A stretch of DNA of 64,000 nucleotides from Polychytrium aggregatum (lineage: Eukaryota > Chytridiomycota > Chytridiomycetes > Polychytriales), in NCBI RefSeq assembly GCF_025602895.1, contig NW_026516251.1, forward strand, positions 124,001-188,000, in the 5' to 3' direction. Of this stretch, positions 12,564 through 22,617 are shown one piece after another (within the stretch, counting starts at the first letter, position 1; each line of letters starts with the position of its first letter). The notes under the pieces were generated by a model. The model did no database searches and was not told where the DNA came from. It saw only the letters and a program-made list of their open reading frames with translations. A program made the translations under genes and the position numbers.

Positions 12564-13679
12564 TCAGCCCAGTAAGCCCATGCCAGCACTGTGAACCATA
12601 TCCTCCTGCATTTCCTTCCAGATTGGAGCCTTCGTCATATCAATAGGATACAAAAATCCAGAGAGGGCAAGGCTCGTGAGGGTCATGACGGCAAGCGAGC
12701 CATAGCCAACCCACGTCATGACTCCCCGCTTCGTTTTCAGCTTCAAGACCCTAGCTGTTCCATAGAGTGCGTGATAGAGGCCGGCGGTGCCAAGGACGGC
12801 ATAGTAGATAGGGAAAAAGTAGGGGTAGGTCATGGCCGAATAGGTGACCATGGACAGGTCCATCACAGACGGATCGACGAGATCTGTGGTTCAATAATCC
12901 AGATTTAGCCTTCGCATCTGCCAAGCCAAAGGGCCAAGCAACGTGTTCATTCACAGGCCACCGAGCATGCCCAGATCATCTTCTGTAGATTCTCCAGCCA
13001 GACCGGGGTCAAACTTACGATAGAGAGGAAACAGTCTAACGGCAAAGATGTGGCCGCTAATGAAAAACGCCAGAGTGTAGCCTGCTTTTCGATGCCAGTC
13101 GATCTCCCGCTGTGCAGCAACGATTGCAGGCGTTCCCTTGACGGCGGACTGTCCCTGAGAGGCCGACTTGTCCTTGGACTTGCTCTTGCTCTTGCGGAGC
13201 CAAACTCGTGCCAGACTGGCCAAGCCGTGAGTGGCCAGAGTCACGGCAAAGATTGGCTCGAGCAAAGGATGCTGGTAGATGGGCCGGACGAGCAAAAGAG
13301 CTCTGTTGGCCCACTCGTAGGAGACAATCGACAAGGCATGCCCGCTAAGATGGGCAAGAAGGACGCCGGAGAGCGTGGCGCCGCTGATGGCCTGTATCCT
13401 GGCGAGGCTGGAGTCCATGGTGAGAAGCAGATCGTGGCTGCGAGATGGAAAGGGCCGTGCGGACTGCGTTATATGGGGCAGGCGAGTCTGGAAAATCGGC
13501 TGGCGGGCCTCGACGCCGATTCGCTCGTTGGGCGGGATGCCAGGCTTGGCAGCGAACAACCTCCGGGTATTCGGGAGCATCAGTGCGCTGCTCCAGCGGT
13601 TCGCGGGCATCCGTAACGCCTGCGGCCGAGCCGGCGCACAGCACAAGCGGCCCAAACATTGCAGCAATCGCAACCCCAA
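12564..13679 (-). CDS. MCP1-like mitochondrial membrane protein (DUF1691)
   Basis: There are two exons on the minus strand, about 13679-12953 and about 12880-12564. The protein has several hydrophobic helices: the first around ISGATLSGVLLAHLSGHAL, then AGYTLAFFISGHIF, FFPIYYAVLGTAGLYHAL and GYGSLAVMTLTSLALSGFL. The pattern SGxxLxxxLxxHxxxH, then LLEPIFxxxLxxHGLASLxR, is that of the fungal MCP1/DUF1691 family. In yeast, MCP1 is a mitochondrial membrane protein that suppresses ERMES lipid-transfer defects and works with Vps13. From the upstream ATG at 13679 the N-terminus is Arg-rich and lacks acidic residues (MGLRLLQCLGRLCC), like a targeting presequence. An internal ATG at 13418 is the alternative start. 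The splice pair giving GML-DLVDPSVMD is my preferred reading but is not certain. Confidence 0.65.
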
Positions 13680-13736
13680 GCAAGATGCTGCCCGAGGTCG
13701 ATCTCAACGATCCTGCGTCGGGGGGGGGGGCAATTA

Positions 13737-14036
13737 CAAATGCGGGACACACTCGCTTCCGCTGTCAAAGAGGAGTCTCCAATCGACTGCGTCCATTTAC
13801 AATCGAAAGAACAACTTTGACCATCTCCGGGTGAAGATCGTAGGCGGCCCTGCAGTCCCCACAATCACCCTGCACACGGCGGTCGTGCTGTGTGCTGCAT
13901 TGATGCTGGGGCTCTGTTCAGGATGACAGCCGTGATTGCAGCATCGCAGTGCAGCGACACATGAATCAATGTATTCAGAACCCCGACGGACGTGCGGGCT
14001 CGGGAAGCAGTGTCCCGTTTCGCTGGCGACAACAAA
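13737..14036. mobile_element. Miniature transposon (MITE) with Fanzor 3' remnant
   Basis: A 300-bp non-autonomous element flanked by TA at 13735-13736 and 14037-14038. Its ends carry the GGGACAC core shared with the Fanzor transposon at 47.4 kb: GCGGGACACAC on the left and GTGTCCCGTTTCGC, inverted, on the right. On the right, the core sits 20 bp from the flanking TA, the same spacing as in the other two family members. On the minus strand, 13914-13797 still reads NAAHSTTAVCRVIVGT then TIFTRRW, matching the Fanzor C-terminus NAARNMIAVCRSIVET then AVFTRRL. Everything else of the nuclease and the transposase is missing. It lies between the MCP1-like gene and the tRNA-Sec. Confidence 0.75.
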
Positions 14037-14061
14037 TACGCACACAGCACCAGGAATCGGT

Positions 14062-14148
14062 GGTGATTTGAGCCCGGGTGGCCCCGGGAGTGGACTTCAA
14101 ATCCACTGGTCGCGAAAGCGGCAGGGGTTCGATTCCTCCTTATCGCCG
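14062..14148 (+). tRNA. tRNA-Sec (UCA anticodon)
   Basis: The 87-nt sequence folds as a eukaryotic selenocysteine tRNA. The 9-position acceptor pairs 14062-14070 with 14139-14147, with seven pairs and two U-U mismatches, followed by discriminator G and an encoded CA. A two-base linker leads to a D arm with a 6-bp stem CCCGGG/CCCGGG and a 4-nt loop UGGC, the most diagnostic tRNA-Sec feature. The anticodon arm has a 6-bp stem AGTGGA/TCCACT, loop CTTCAAA and anticodon TCA at 14097-14099. The long variable arm is a 5-bp stem with a GAAA loop (14109-14122). A 4-bp T stem with TTCGATT loop follows. The B box GGTTCGATTCC is intact and a TTTT stop lies at 14162. It would decode UGA as Sec with the SECIS/EFSec machinery. 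Only upstream promoter elements could be affected by the MITE ending 25 bp before it. Confidence 0.88.
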
Positions 14149-14356
14149 CACAGCCAACAATTGTTTTCAATCAGGGCTACCGTTTTGCTGGCCGCATACT
14201 CACACCGCCCAATCCCATGATCTTGGCTAGATTCATCAATCTCTGTCTGGAGTGCACCACCATCACACAGGCTTCCATCCAACTCAATATACTTTGCATG
14301 CACTACAACGCCCACAAAGCGGAACGGGCCGCTGTGTGAGAGAAGACACAGTCATC

Positions 14357-14728
14357 TTTCCCTGTTCGTCCAGCGAGTGCCAGTGCGAGCGGAAATCCAA
14401 ATGCTCCACATGCAATACCCTCGCCTCATGGATCGGCGCACTGCAAAGTGCCGATTCACACCCACCACAAGAGGGCCATCACTGTCGATGCACTCGTGAT
14501 CGCCCCTGCCCATCGATCCCATGTCCAGCCCGGTGCTCGATGGATCACAGTCCGCCGTCGCAGCATCAAATCAACGCAGCGGAGTGTGATCACTGTGCAA
14601 ATCAGCCATCGTCATCGTCGTGTATTGTCAAGACCTGATCGCCCCGAACAACTCGTCCCGATCACTGGCGACAGCGTCGATGTTGAGGGTCCAGGCGCAT
14701 GTTCTTTGGCTTGGGCGAGCTGTTTCAG
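14357..14728. repeat. Inverted repeat, right arm
   Basis: Reverse-complement partner of 12045-12420, about 95 percent identical by eye. It ends about 50 bp before the stop codon of the XPB gene, so both arms sit in 3' flanks of genes. The frame MPIHTHHKRAITVDAL is open in this copy and its counterpart, but I regard it as a repeat-encoded coincidence. Confidence 0.9.
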
Positions 14729-14776
14729 TAAAGCTTCACTCGTCTGCTATCGCAGCGGCGGATTGTATCAGGCAGA

Positions 14777-17700
14777 CTACACCCCACTGCGCCGCCAGGC
14801 CCGGAAAAGAGGATTTTGGCGCTTCTCCCGTTCATCTGCCTCTCGTTTCAGACGCTTCCGTTCTTCGGCTTGGGCCAAGGCAGTGCTCTTGGCGCGTGCG
14901 CTACTTCCCCACATGCGCTTGCGTTGTATCTGCTGATGCTGGAAAACGCCGGCCAAGTCATCCTCCTTGATGTCGCGCACAAACTCATCGTCGCCATCGG
15001 CGTCGCCAGCATCCTGTACATAGCACAGCAGCTCGTCCGACTCTCGCTGGACCGAGTAGTGGAGCGGCGGGTCGAGGTTGGGCGGAATAAGTTGATCGGC
15101 GCTTGGAATGATCTACACAACCAAACACGAAGCATCCGGACTTAGTGGTATGGCGCATCTGGCGACATCCCTATGGTGGACATGTGAGGTGCGGGAATAG
15201 TCGATGCATCGGCTTTGCGTCCATGACAAGCTCCGTTGTCATTCGAAGCTGGGGCAGCTGATCCGCCGCACCGGCAGCACACTCCTCGCGACATGGTGCA
15301 AGTTAGCATTACATGAAATTCGTAGCCTTGGTCAACCAGAAACCTTCTACGTTTTGCGCTGAATGCCACTTCGTCTGTGTCTTTGCAAACGAGCGTGTAG
15401 AACCGACTTTTGAAGCCCTCTTCATTTCTGCGCTTTGCTCGGAGAATACGACCCATGCGCTGGGCTTCTTGACGCCGACTGCCGAACTGCGACGATATCT
15501 GTATCAAGCACGTGGCTTCGGGTAAGTCCAGCGATGTGTCGCCGACCTTGGACAAAAAGATCGTGCGAAACCGCGGGTCGTTTTGCCGGAATCGGTTGAG
15601 GATCGACTTTCGCTCCTCGATATGAGTCTCGCCAAAGATATATGGCCTGCCGAGTTTGGTTGCGTAGTGCTGTTGGAGGGGCCGACAGCGATCCGATTTA
15701 GGACAAGAGAAAGGGAAGCGAGTCGGACGAGAGAGAGAAAGAAAAAAAGATCGGTCGTGGGGTGAGCGAGGCGATCACCGCAGTCACGAAACACTCCAAG
15801 AACGATCAACTCGTAGCACAATCATCCGTGTCCGCTCGATTCTCACAACTTGCCTTGAGGGCGCAGACATTGTCTGAGAACACAATGATCTTGTCGCCTT
15901 CGCGCTCCCGCCATCGAATCAAGTATTCGCAGGCTCGGAACTTTGTTGGATTCATTGCACAAAGTAGTCTTCTCTTGCTGAAGGATCGATCGGGAATACA
16001 AGGCGAACTTTAGCACCTGCCCTGCTGTATACAAGGCCGCCGAGCTACCTGCCCGTTTCAGGCCGTCCAGACAGGGATCCAGCTGTGTTGTTGCAAACAT
16101 ACCCAGGTGTAGATTCAAGATAATGCTTGTAAAACTTGCCATCCATTCCACACCATATTTCGGTGGCCTGGAATTGGCTCCGGCAATGGAGGGATTGAGT
16201 GAGCTTCCCGAGTCTGCGGGAGCTATCGGCGCCCGATCGGTGGAATGCACTCCCTCGCCACAACGTCATCGCTGGCTGAAGAGTAATCAGGATCAATCCT
16301 GCCGCGCCCGCCGACATCTATGACCCTACCTCGACCTTGGCAATGTGACCCCTGCCAGCAAGATCCATCCAATTCGCTTCAAAGAGCTTTGGGCCAATCA
16401 GAAAGTTCAGGTCTTCGATCTTATCGTCTTCACGGACCAGCGTCGCCGTCAAGCCAAGCTTGGTGTGGGCTGCCACCGTTGTCAGGACTCTACGGAAAAC
16501 GTTGGCGGGCACGACGTGCACTTCGTCGAGGATGAGCAGACCCCACTCGCGGGAGTTGATGAATTCCAACATGCGCTGGGTATCCCAGGCTCGCTTGCCC
16601 GAGTGCGAGATCATGGTGTATGTCGAGATAACAATGCCGGCATCTCCTGCAAACTAGAGCACAGACATGATCAGGGCAGGCATCGATTTGGGTGCTGTGA
16701 TATGTGTGTATATGGATGGGGTGGCTCTACGGATGGATAGGCGGAGCAATACCAGTCACACAAGCATAGGGGGCACGATACCTTGGCTTTCTGATCTGCA
16801 GTAAATTTAGCAATCTTCCCCTCTTGGATCGTGGTCCAATTCTTGAATTCGTTTGACCACTGCTCGACTGAGATGCTGGATGGATGTGCAGAGCCCGTCA
16901 ATATGCCGCCAGTCAATATGCCGCCAGTCGATACGCCGTCCATCGATACGCCGCCATCGTCGACCCGGAGACACTCGACTCATTTGCTCCAAGATTTGGA
17001 ATCAAACTCATCGGAACCTTGGACTCTCATCCATATGCACTTCATCTTTCCCCAGACTGCGTCGTGGCTGCGATTGGTCGTGTGCTGAACCCTTGTATCA
17101 GTACGGCCTGCCACTGAACAAAGCTAACTTACGCATTCGTACAGAGAACCAAGGTACTCTTCTTGACTGTGCAGGCAGCAGTGATGCCTACGAGGGTTTT
17201 GCCGGCGCCAGTGGGCAGGACAATGATACCGCTTCGCGCCCGGCCGCCGCCGCCACCAAACATCTTGCTCAGACTCTTCTCCTGATAGTCTCGGATGATG
17301 GTTTTTGGACTCAGATCCATGTCCAGATTGGGGTTGACATCGTCGTTGCGAAAGTCGTATTCCTCCATCAAGGGATAGTCCAGGTCACGGCACTGTTTCT
17401 TGACGTCCTCGACTGCCTCCTTGGCGATCTCGAAGCTGTGCGAAAAATCCGACTCCTCCATGCCATCGTCTTCCTGATCGTCTTCCCGATCAAGGGTGAT
17501 AACAGCGCCAAAGTCGTCCGAGTCCTGTCGCGCGGAGCCGTCGCCCATCTTTCCGGCCCCGGAATTGAGCTTTGACTCGCCGACTCCTTTGTGGGTCTTC
17601 TTGAGGAGGCTGTTGAGATCGTCTTCGTCGCCCTCGTCGCGTACCACCCGAGCCCTCTTGATCGTTTCATCCCGCAGAAGCAGCCGCAGGGTTTCTGGGT

Positions 17701-18442
17701 AACTTGACTCGATAAAATACCTTGGGATGCGATCGGCTGGGTTAATTCGGCCCCTGGTCGGCCTCCGTCAGAACAGCCAGCGCATATGGTCCTCTTGCAC
17801 ACTCGGTGAGGCAATCCCGACTCGATCACGGACACGGATTCGCTACCTGTTGTGCTTGAGGACAAGCTTGACCTTTCCATAGGACACCGTGCAGTCTTTG
17901 ATGAATCGGACAACCCGATCCGGCACCTTCACCTTGGAGAATCGCTCGAGGACCTCGATGATGGTGGAGGTTTCCATGCCCACCGAGACGGCCGCATACA
18001 GAGAGTAGGCCGTGAGCTTGTATTCGTGGACTCGCGAAGGACGAGTGACCGGCTCGGATATGGTGGTCAGAAAGTCCTGCGCCTGCGAAGAGAGCGACGA
18101 AAAGGCCTCGAGGATGATCTTGCCATCGTCGCAGACCCAGATGGGCCGGGCTTGGTGGTCGGGTTTGAGGGTAAGGTAGGTGTAGTCGGACTTTGGCGGG
18201 GCAAAGAGCGGGGTCACGGTATCGACGAGGATGCGTTCGCTGTTCCGATAGAGATCGTCCTGGTCATCGACCCGCAGCGAGGCCTTCTTGGGCAGCAGCA
18301 GGGCATGCTCGGAGGCTGCTGGGTTCGGGTTGTTGTCGTAGTCGAAGGACGAGATCGCCGACTGGCTCTGGTCGAGCGCATCCGACGGCACAGGGCTGCT
18401 AGCCGAGATGTCTTTCCGCTTCAGCGAAATGGCGATGCTCAT
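14777..18442 (-). CDS. SSL2: TFIIH DNA helicase/translocase XPB (Ssl2)
   Basis: XPB is the 3'-5' translocase of TFIIH that opens promoters for RNA polymerase II and acts in nucleotide excision repair. The N-terminal exon (18442-17843) carries the XPB N-domain with [19 protein letters not shown] and the damage-recognition-like region. The next exon holds the Walker A motif LPTGAGKT near 17200 after an acidic linker. Then follow the DEVH box ([17 protein letters not shown], near 16520), [14 protein letters not shown] with the RED motif typical of XPB, IIVFSDN, and the [11 protein letters not shown] arginine-finger motif near 15440. The C-terminal exon encodes [15 protein letters not shown] and a basic tail ending at 14777. 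All motifs look intact, and at least seven introns are present. The gene shares a short divergent promoter with the KIF-binding-protein gene. Confidence 0.95.
16897..16956. repeat. 15-bp minisatellite in XPB intron
   Basis: Four degenerate head-to-tail copies of a 15-bp unit, GTCAATATGCCGCCA, lie inside an intron of the XPB gene. The first two copies are identical and the last two have diverged. Confidence 0.85.
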
Positions 18443-18785
18443 GGCTCAGGTCCCGATACTGGCACCGCTCGTTCGAACGGCAAACGCTGCTGATCCCGCT
18501 GCACTCTGGCCAGGGCTCTGCTCTGACGCCGAGCAGCCCAGCGGCTTCATCTGCCCAACGAGCACCGATCGGCGCGGCATCAGGGGGAAGGGCAAGGGCG
18601 TGGCTATATTTGGTGCTGGGTGCAAGCCCGCCGCGCTGCCTGGCGGATCGCCAAACAACAACCAATCGCCCAACCGACCATCCAGCCGATCACTCTGCCA
18701 ATCGCTCTGCCGATCGCTCTGCCAGCTGCCCGGTGTGCTGCCTCCTCATTCAGCAACGACGTCTCGCACAGCCCGACGACCGACA
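18443..18785. promoter_or_regulatory. Divergent promoter region XPB / KIFBP
   Basis: The 343 bp between two start codons facing away from each other must hold both promoters. At 18660-18730 it contains degenerate repeats of the type AATCGCTCTGCC. I see no clear TATA box. Confidence 0.55.
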
Positions 18786-21700
18786 TGAACGACCTGCTCG
18801 CATCGCCCGCATTCGCCTCGACATACCAAAAGTATGTCGACGCCAAGCTCCTCCATCAGAAGCACCACAGCGCCAACAGCCCCTTCGAGCATCTGTATGA
18901 GGCCCGACAGCACCTGGTGAGCAGCCCGTGTTGCTGCGGCAGCCAGCGAGCTGGCTTCGTGCATTCCTATGGTCGTCCGCACCCCCGTATCAATGCTGAC
19001 GTCCTCCCGAACCATATCCATTCCGTTTGTGGCTGTTGTCTCTTGGCGACGATCTGCAGCTTGAACTGAAATCCATTGTCGAAGACTTCTCCGGGGCTGA
19101 GAAGCACCAGGTTGATTCGGAGCTCCACCGTTCGCCCAGGCAGCGCAGTGACCGGATGAGTTGCTCGAGAAGCACATCCTTTGCCGCGATTAACGCCGGA
19201 CAACATGATATCTAGATCCTGGCTGTCCTGGACTATCATCTCGGATGCAACTATGCAAACACCGAGGAGGGCTCCCAGGGCGAAAAGCTCTTGACGAAGA
19301 GGTTGGTTGTGCTATTTTGGTCCAACAGATGTCGAGCACGAACAGCCGCCGCCGTCCCGGAACCCGCACTCGAGCGGCAACATGATTAACGAGTCATGTT
19401 TCTTGCCAGTCTGGAAGTGCTGCGGCCTTTGGCATCACAGCCCTCATTCGTCGTCATCGTCATCGACGCCCTTAACCAGCTTGGAACACTTTGGGCTGGC
19501 TGGGACCAGGACAAGAAGGCGTCGGCCTTGCTCGAGGAAGCCGAGCAGCTCTATACGCAATTCACCTCTGGTGAACGGCAGCTGCCCCAAGAGTAAGCGA
19601 CCATTCGAGAGCGGGACCAACGTACCGTGGATTGACCGAGTCCCTGCGTTGCGGCTCACATTGCTACGCTGTCATATCTTTCTGCAACGACCCAGCCCTT
19701 TGGTCTTCCCTGTGGTCGCCCATGAAGATGCAGTCACCAGTCTGGAGGATGCACACACCTACACCATTTACTATCTTGCCCAAATATACGGGGCCCGCCA
19801 GCTGACGGACAAATCGGCCGAATACTGTCGCCGAACCCTGGATCGGCAGCTCAAGAGATCCGACTTGAACAAGCTGGTAAAGTGACAGTGGGCGCTATCG
19901 TGCAAGTCCACGGCCTCAAAGAACGCCAGGTGCTGCAGGTCGGGCGAGGGTTGAGCTGATATTGAGCATATCTCTACCTCCAAGACATGGGCCCTCGACT
20001 GCATGACACTCTCGAACTACTACACCGATATCAATGCCTATCCAATGGCCTACCACTGTCTGGGTAAGCTGGCGATCCCCCTGCCTCCTATCTGGACATA
20101 ACGGGACAGTGCCGATAGCTTCCAGAGCCTCCGAGGACCAGGGGCGTGCCACCGGATGATCCCACCCTTGATTCACCCAGCCCGGCTCGGCCTTCATACG
20201 TTTGTTTCACAGCGGCTTCTGAGCAAATGCTGGGGGCTGTCGACCCGAAGCAATATTCTGGCGACGGCGACGACGACGACGAGAATCCCATTGAGCGAGC
20301 AAAAGCCGATTTGTCCTGGATTTGGGGAAAGTTTTATCTGGCCGCTTTGGACTTTGGCGGGTATGAGTCGAGCCAACATCCCCAGGGCCACATCCAGTGT
20401 TGCAAGTGGTTAGAGCCGCGGGAGCTCTGACCGAGTCAGCGCCTTTTCACCTTTCCATCAGTCAAATGAAACAAGAGAGTGATTTCGATCCAACCGTCGC
20501 TGCATCGACTTTAGATTCGCCCGAGGCATAGTAAGTGCATGCAAGTCGATTTCCGGTTCATCAGTTGGTATATTGATGCAGCGCTCGTACGCATCACATC
20601 ATCCATAGCGATCAAGCCGGCGTGTCTCTCTTCAAGGACTTTGAGGTCTCGTACAAGCGTCCCAAGATTCCCTCGTCCAACATTCTTACATATCAGCAGG
20701 TCAGTGTTAAGCTTCCGGGCATAGGCCGTTCGTTCATTGGCTCCCAAATACTGAGCTATCACTAACACCTGTCCGTCAATGGCCTCTGCAGGCGCGCGAC
20801 CCCTTCTTGGAGGGACTCAAGTGTGTCTCCGATGCGCAAAAGTTCTTTGCGTTCGACGGCCACGTCACAGACTATGTGTCCCTGGTGCAGGTATGGCTTG
20901 TCTGTCTCGGTGCTCCGTGATACGGCCAAATGGCATCACAGGCAGCAAGCTCTTCCCCTGTCTTTGAAATGCCCAGCCGCTACATCTTGAGAGTTGATGC
21001 ACAATCACGGCAGCTCGCTGCACCGACAGCAGTACAGCGTACCTCTGCCTACTCGTTCAGTGGTCGATCGTGAAGTCGTGTGCTGCATCTGACTAAGCGC
21101 TGTGCCCCACCCAGGATATGAGCCAGCTGTACAAAGCCTTGTCCGTCTTTGAGGAAGATCCGGCACGGCGATTGTGAGTGCGGACGTCGATGCGCCTGGA
21201 TTGGAGTCAAGAAAGACTCTGGGATACTTGTTGTTTGCGCAGACTCGACCCTATGGCTCACATGCACATTGCCTTGCCGGAACTATGCCTCAACCTGCAC
21301 CTTCAGGAAGCTCCACAAGCGCCGGGCCGAGCTGGTCGCTCCAGTTCTTGTGGAAGTCAGCCCGGTTCACTACCTCCCTCAGACTCAGCAGCTTCAGTTT
21401 GAATTGGCTGCAGCCAATGAAGCCATGGTCGACTGTCGTTTGGTCATGTGGGAAGCTGAGCACAAGTCTATGGTTCCTGCCGATCGCGCAGTGGCGGCCG
21501 ACCTGATTAACGAACTGTAAGCGCACACATATGCTTGCTGGTGCATTAGCGTACAGCTCAATCCCAGACGTAGCCGGTGCAACCTGGTGCTTACGAGGCG
21601 ATACAAGGGCTTCCATCATCGTCGACCCACACTGTGGACTAACTCGATCGGGCTTCGATGTCCTTGGCTTGGCTGGATTGTCTCAGGGCGCTGGCATCCG

Positions 21701-22257
21701 TCCGACTCTACAGCGACTTTATCACGAGCTTTGCGGATGCCCAGACTCGGCAGCTTCCTGATCCTATTCCGGATGAGGACAACCTGGTACATATCCCGGA
21801 TTTGAAGGATTGCCCGCGTCTGCCGGCCAGGATTCGTGGATTGCGGAACATGGCAACTGACACCGCGGTTGTGTTTCAGAAATCGGTTATGATGGCCCGC
21901 TGGAAAATCGCCCGTCTGTGGTCCCGAATGATACCTGTTCCGAGTAACAAGGCCGTCTTTGATCATGTCCAGCTGCGCGAACAAAAAGTCGAGTGGCTGC
22001 AGAGAAGGTAGGAGAACCGTGGTGCTTTGGGTGCCGGCCGCGGATGGCGTGCAATCGGCGGATGGCTCCAGGAAGGTGCTTGGTCTGATTCAGGATGTAA
22101 TTGCTGGCCCTCAAGCCTGACTCAGTACGAGCGCATCAAGTCGTACAACAGTCGACACAAGATTCCTGGATTTGATATCGAAATGCAGATCATCGAGGAA
22201 ATGTGCCGGCTGCTTCCCCAGCAAATCAAAGAAACTCGCCTGGGCATGGATATTTAG
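18786..22257 (+). CDS. KIF-binding protein (KIFBP/KBP) homologue
   Basis: KIFBP is a TPR-like alpha-solenoid that binds the motor domains of some kinesins and blocks their microtubule attachment. Family-type segments occur in order across about ten exons: AVLDYHLGCNYANTEEG near 19220, ALNQLGTLWAGWDQDKKAS near 19470, HTYTIYYLAQIYGARQL near 19760, and ARDPFLEGLKCVSDAQKFFA then GHVTDYVSLVQ near 20800. RRLLRMHKRRAELVAPVL, HYLPQTQQLQFELAAANEA and finally GFDIEMQIIEEMCRLLPQQI precede the TAG at 22255-22257. This follows the order of the animal protein from the N-terminal helices to the C-terminal EMVSLLP-like end. The start MNDLLASPAF is the first ATG after the divergent promoter. Its presence fits an organism with a flagellated stage. 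Some exon edges near 20.0-20.7 kb and 21.5-22.0 kb are approximate. Confidence 0.82.
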
Positions 22258-22617
22258 CACCTGCCCAAAACAGAACGGACATGCTGTCGTTTCTGGGTTG
22301 GTTGTCCATTTGTTTTGGATGCGAAATACACACAGGCTCGTGATTTGTCCGAGAACGAACACCGCTACTGTCATTCGTCCCGCTGGGACGGGGCAAAGGG
22401 ATGTCTCCCGTCCCTGTCGTGAGGTTCCCCAGCTACCTTGAGCCTCACCACCAGAGATATGTTTCCCAGGACGGCCCTCCCAACATCGGCTGACGGCAAC
22501 AGCGGCAGTGACGAGCCAATTGCGTCTCATCAGTGAACCGCTCAAGTATGTGCGATATATTCCGAATCAAGCGAGGTGACCCATGTCGTCATATATGAGC
22601 CGCTGCATGCCTTGCAG
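22258..22617. other. Convergent intergenic region
   Basis: Shared 3' flank of the KIFBP gene (+) and the uridine phosphorylase gene (-). I see no gene or repeat in it. Confidence 0.5.
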
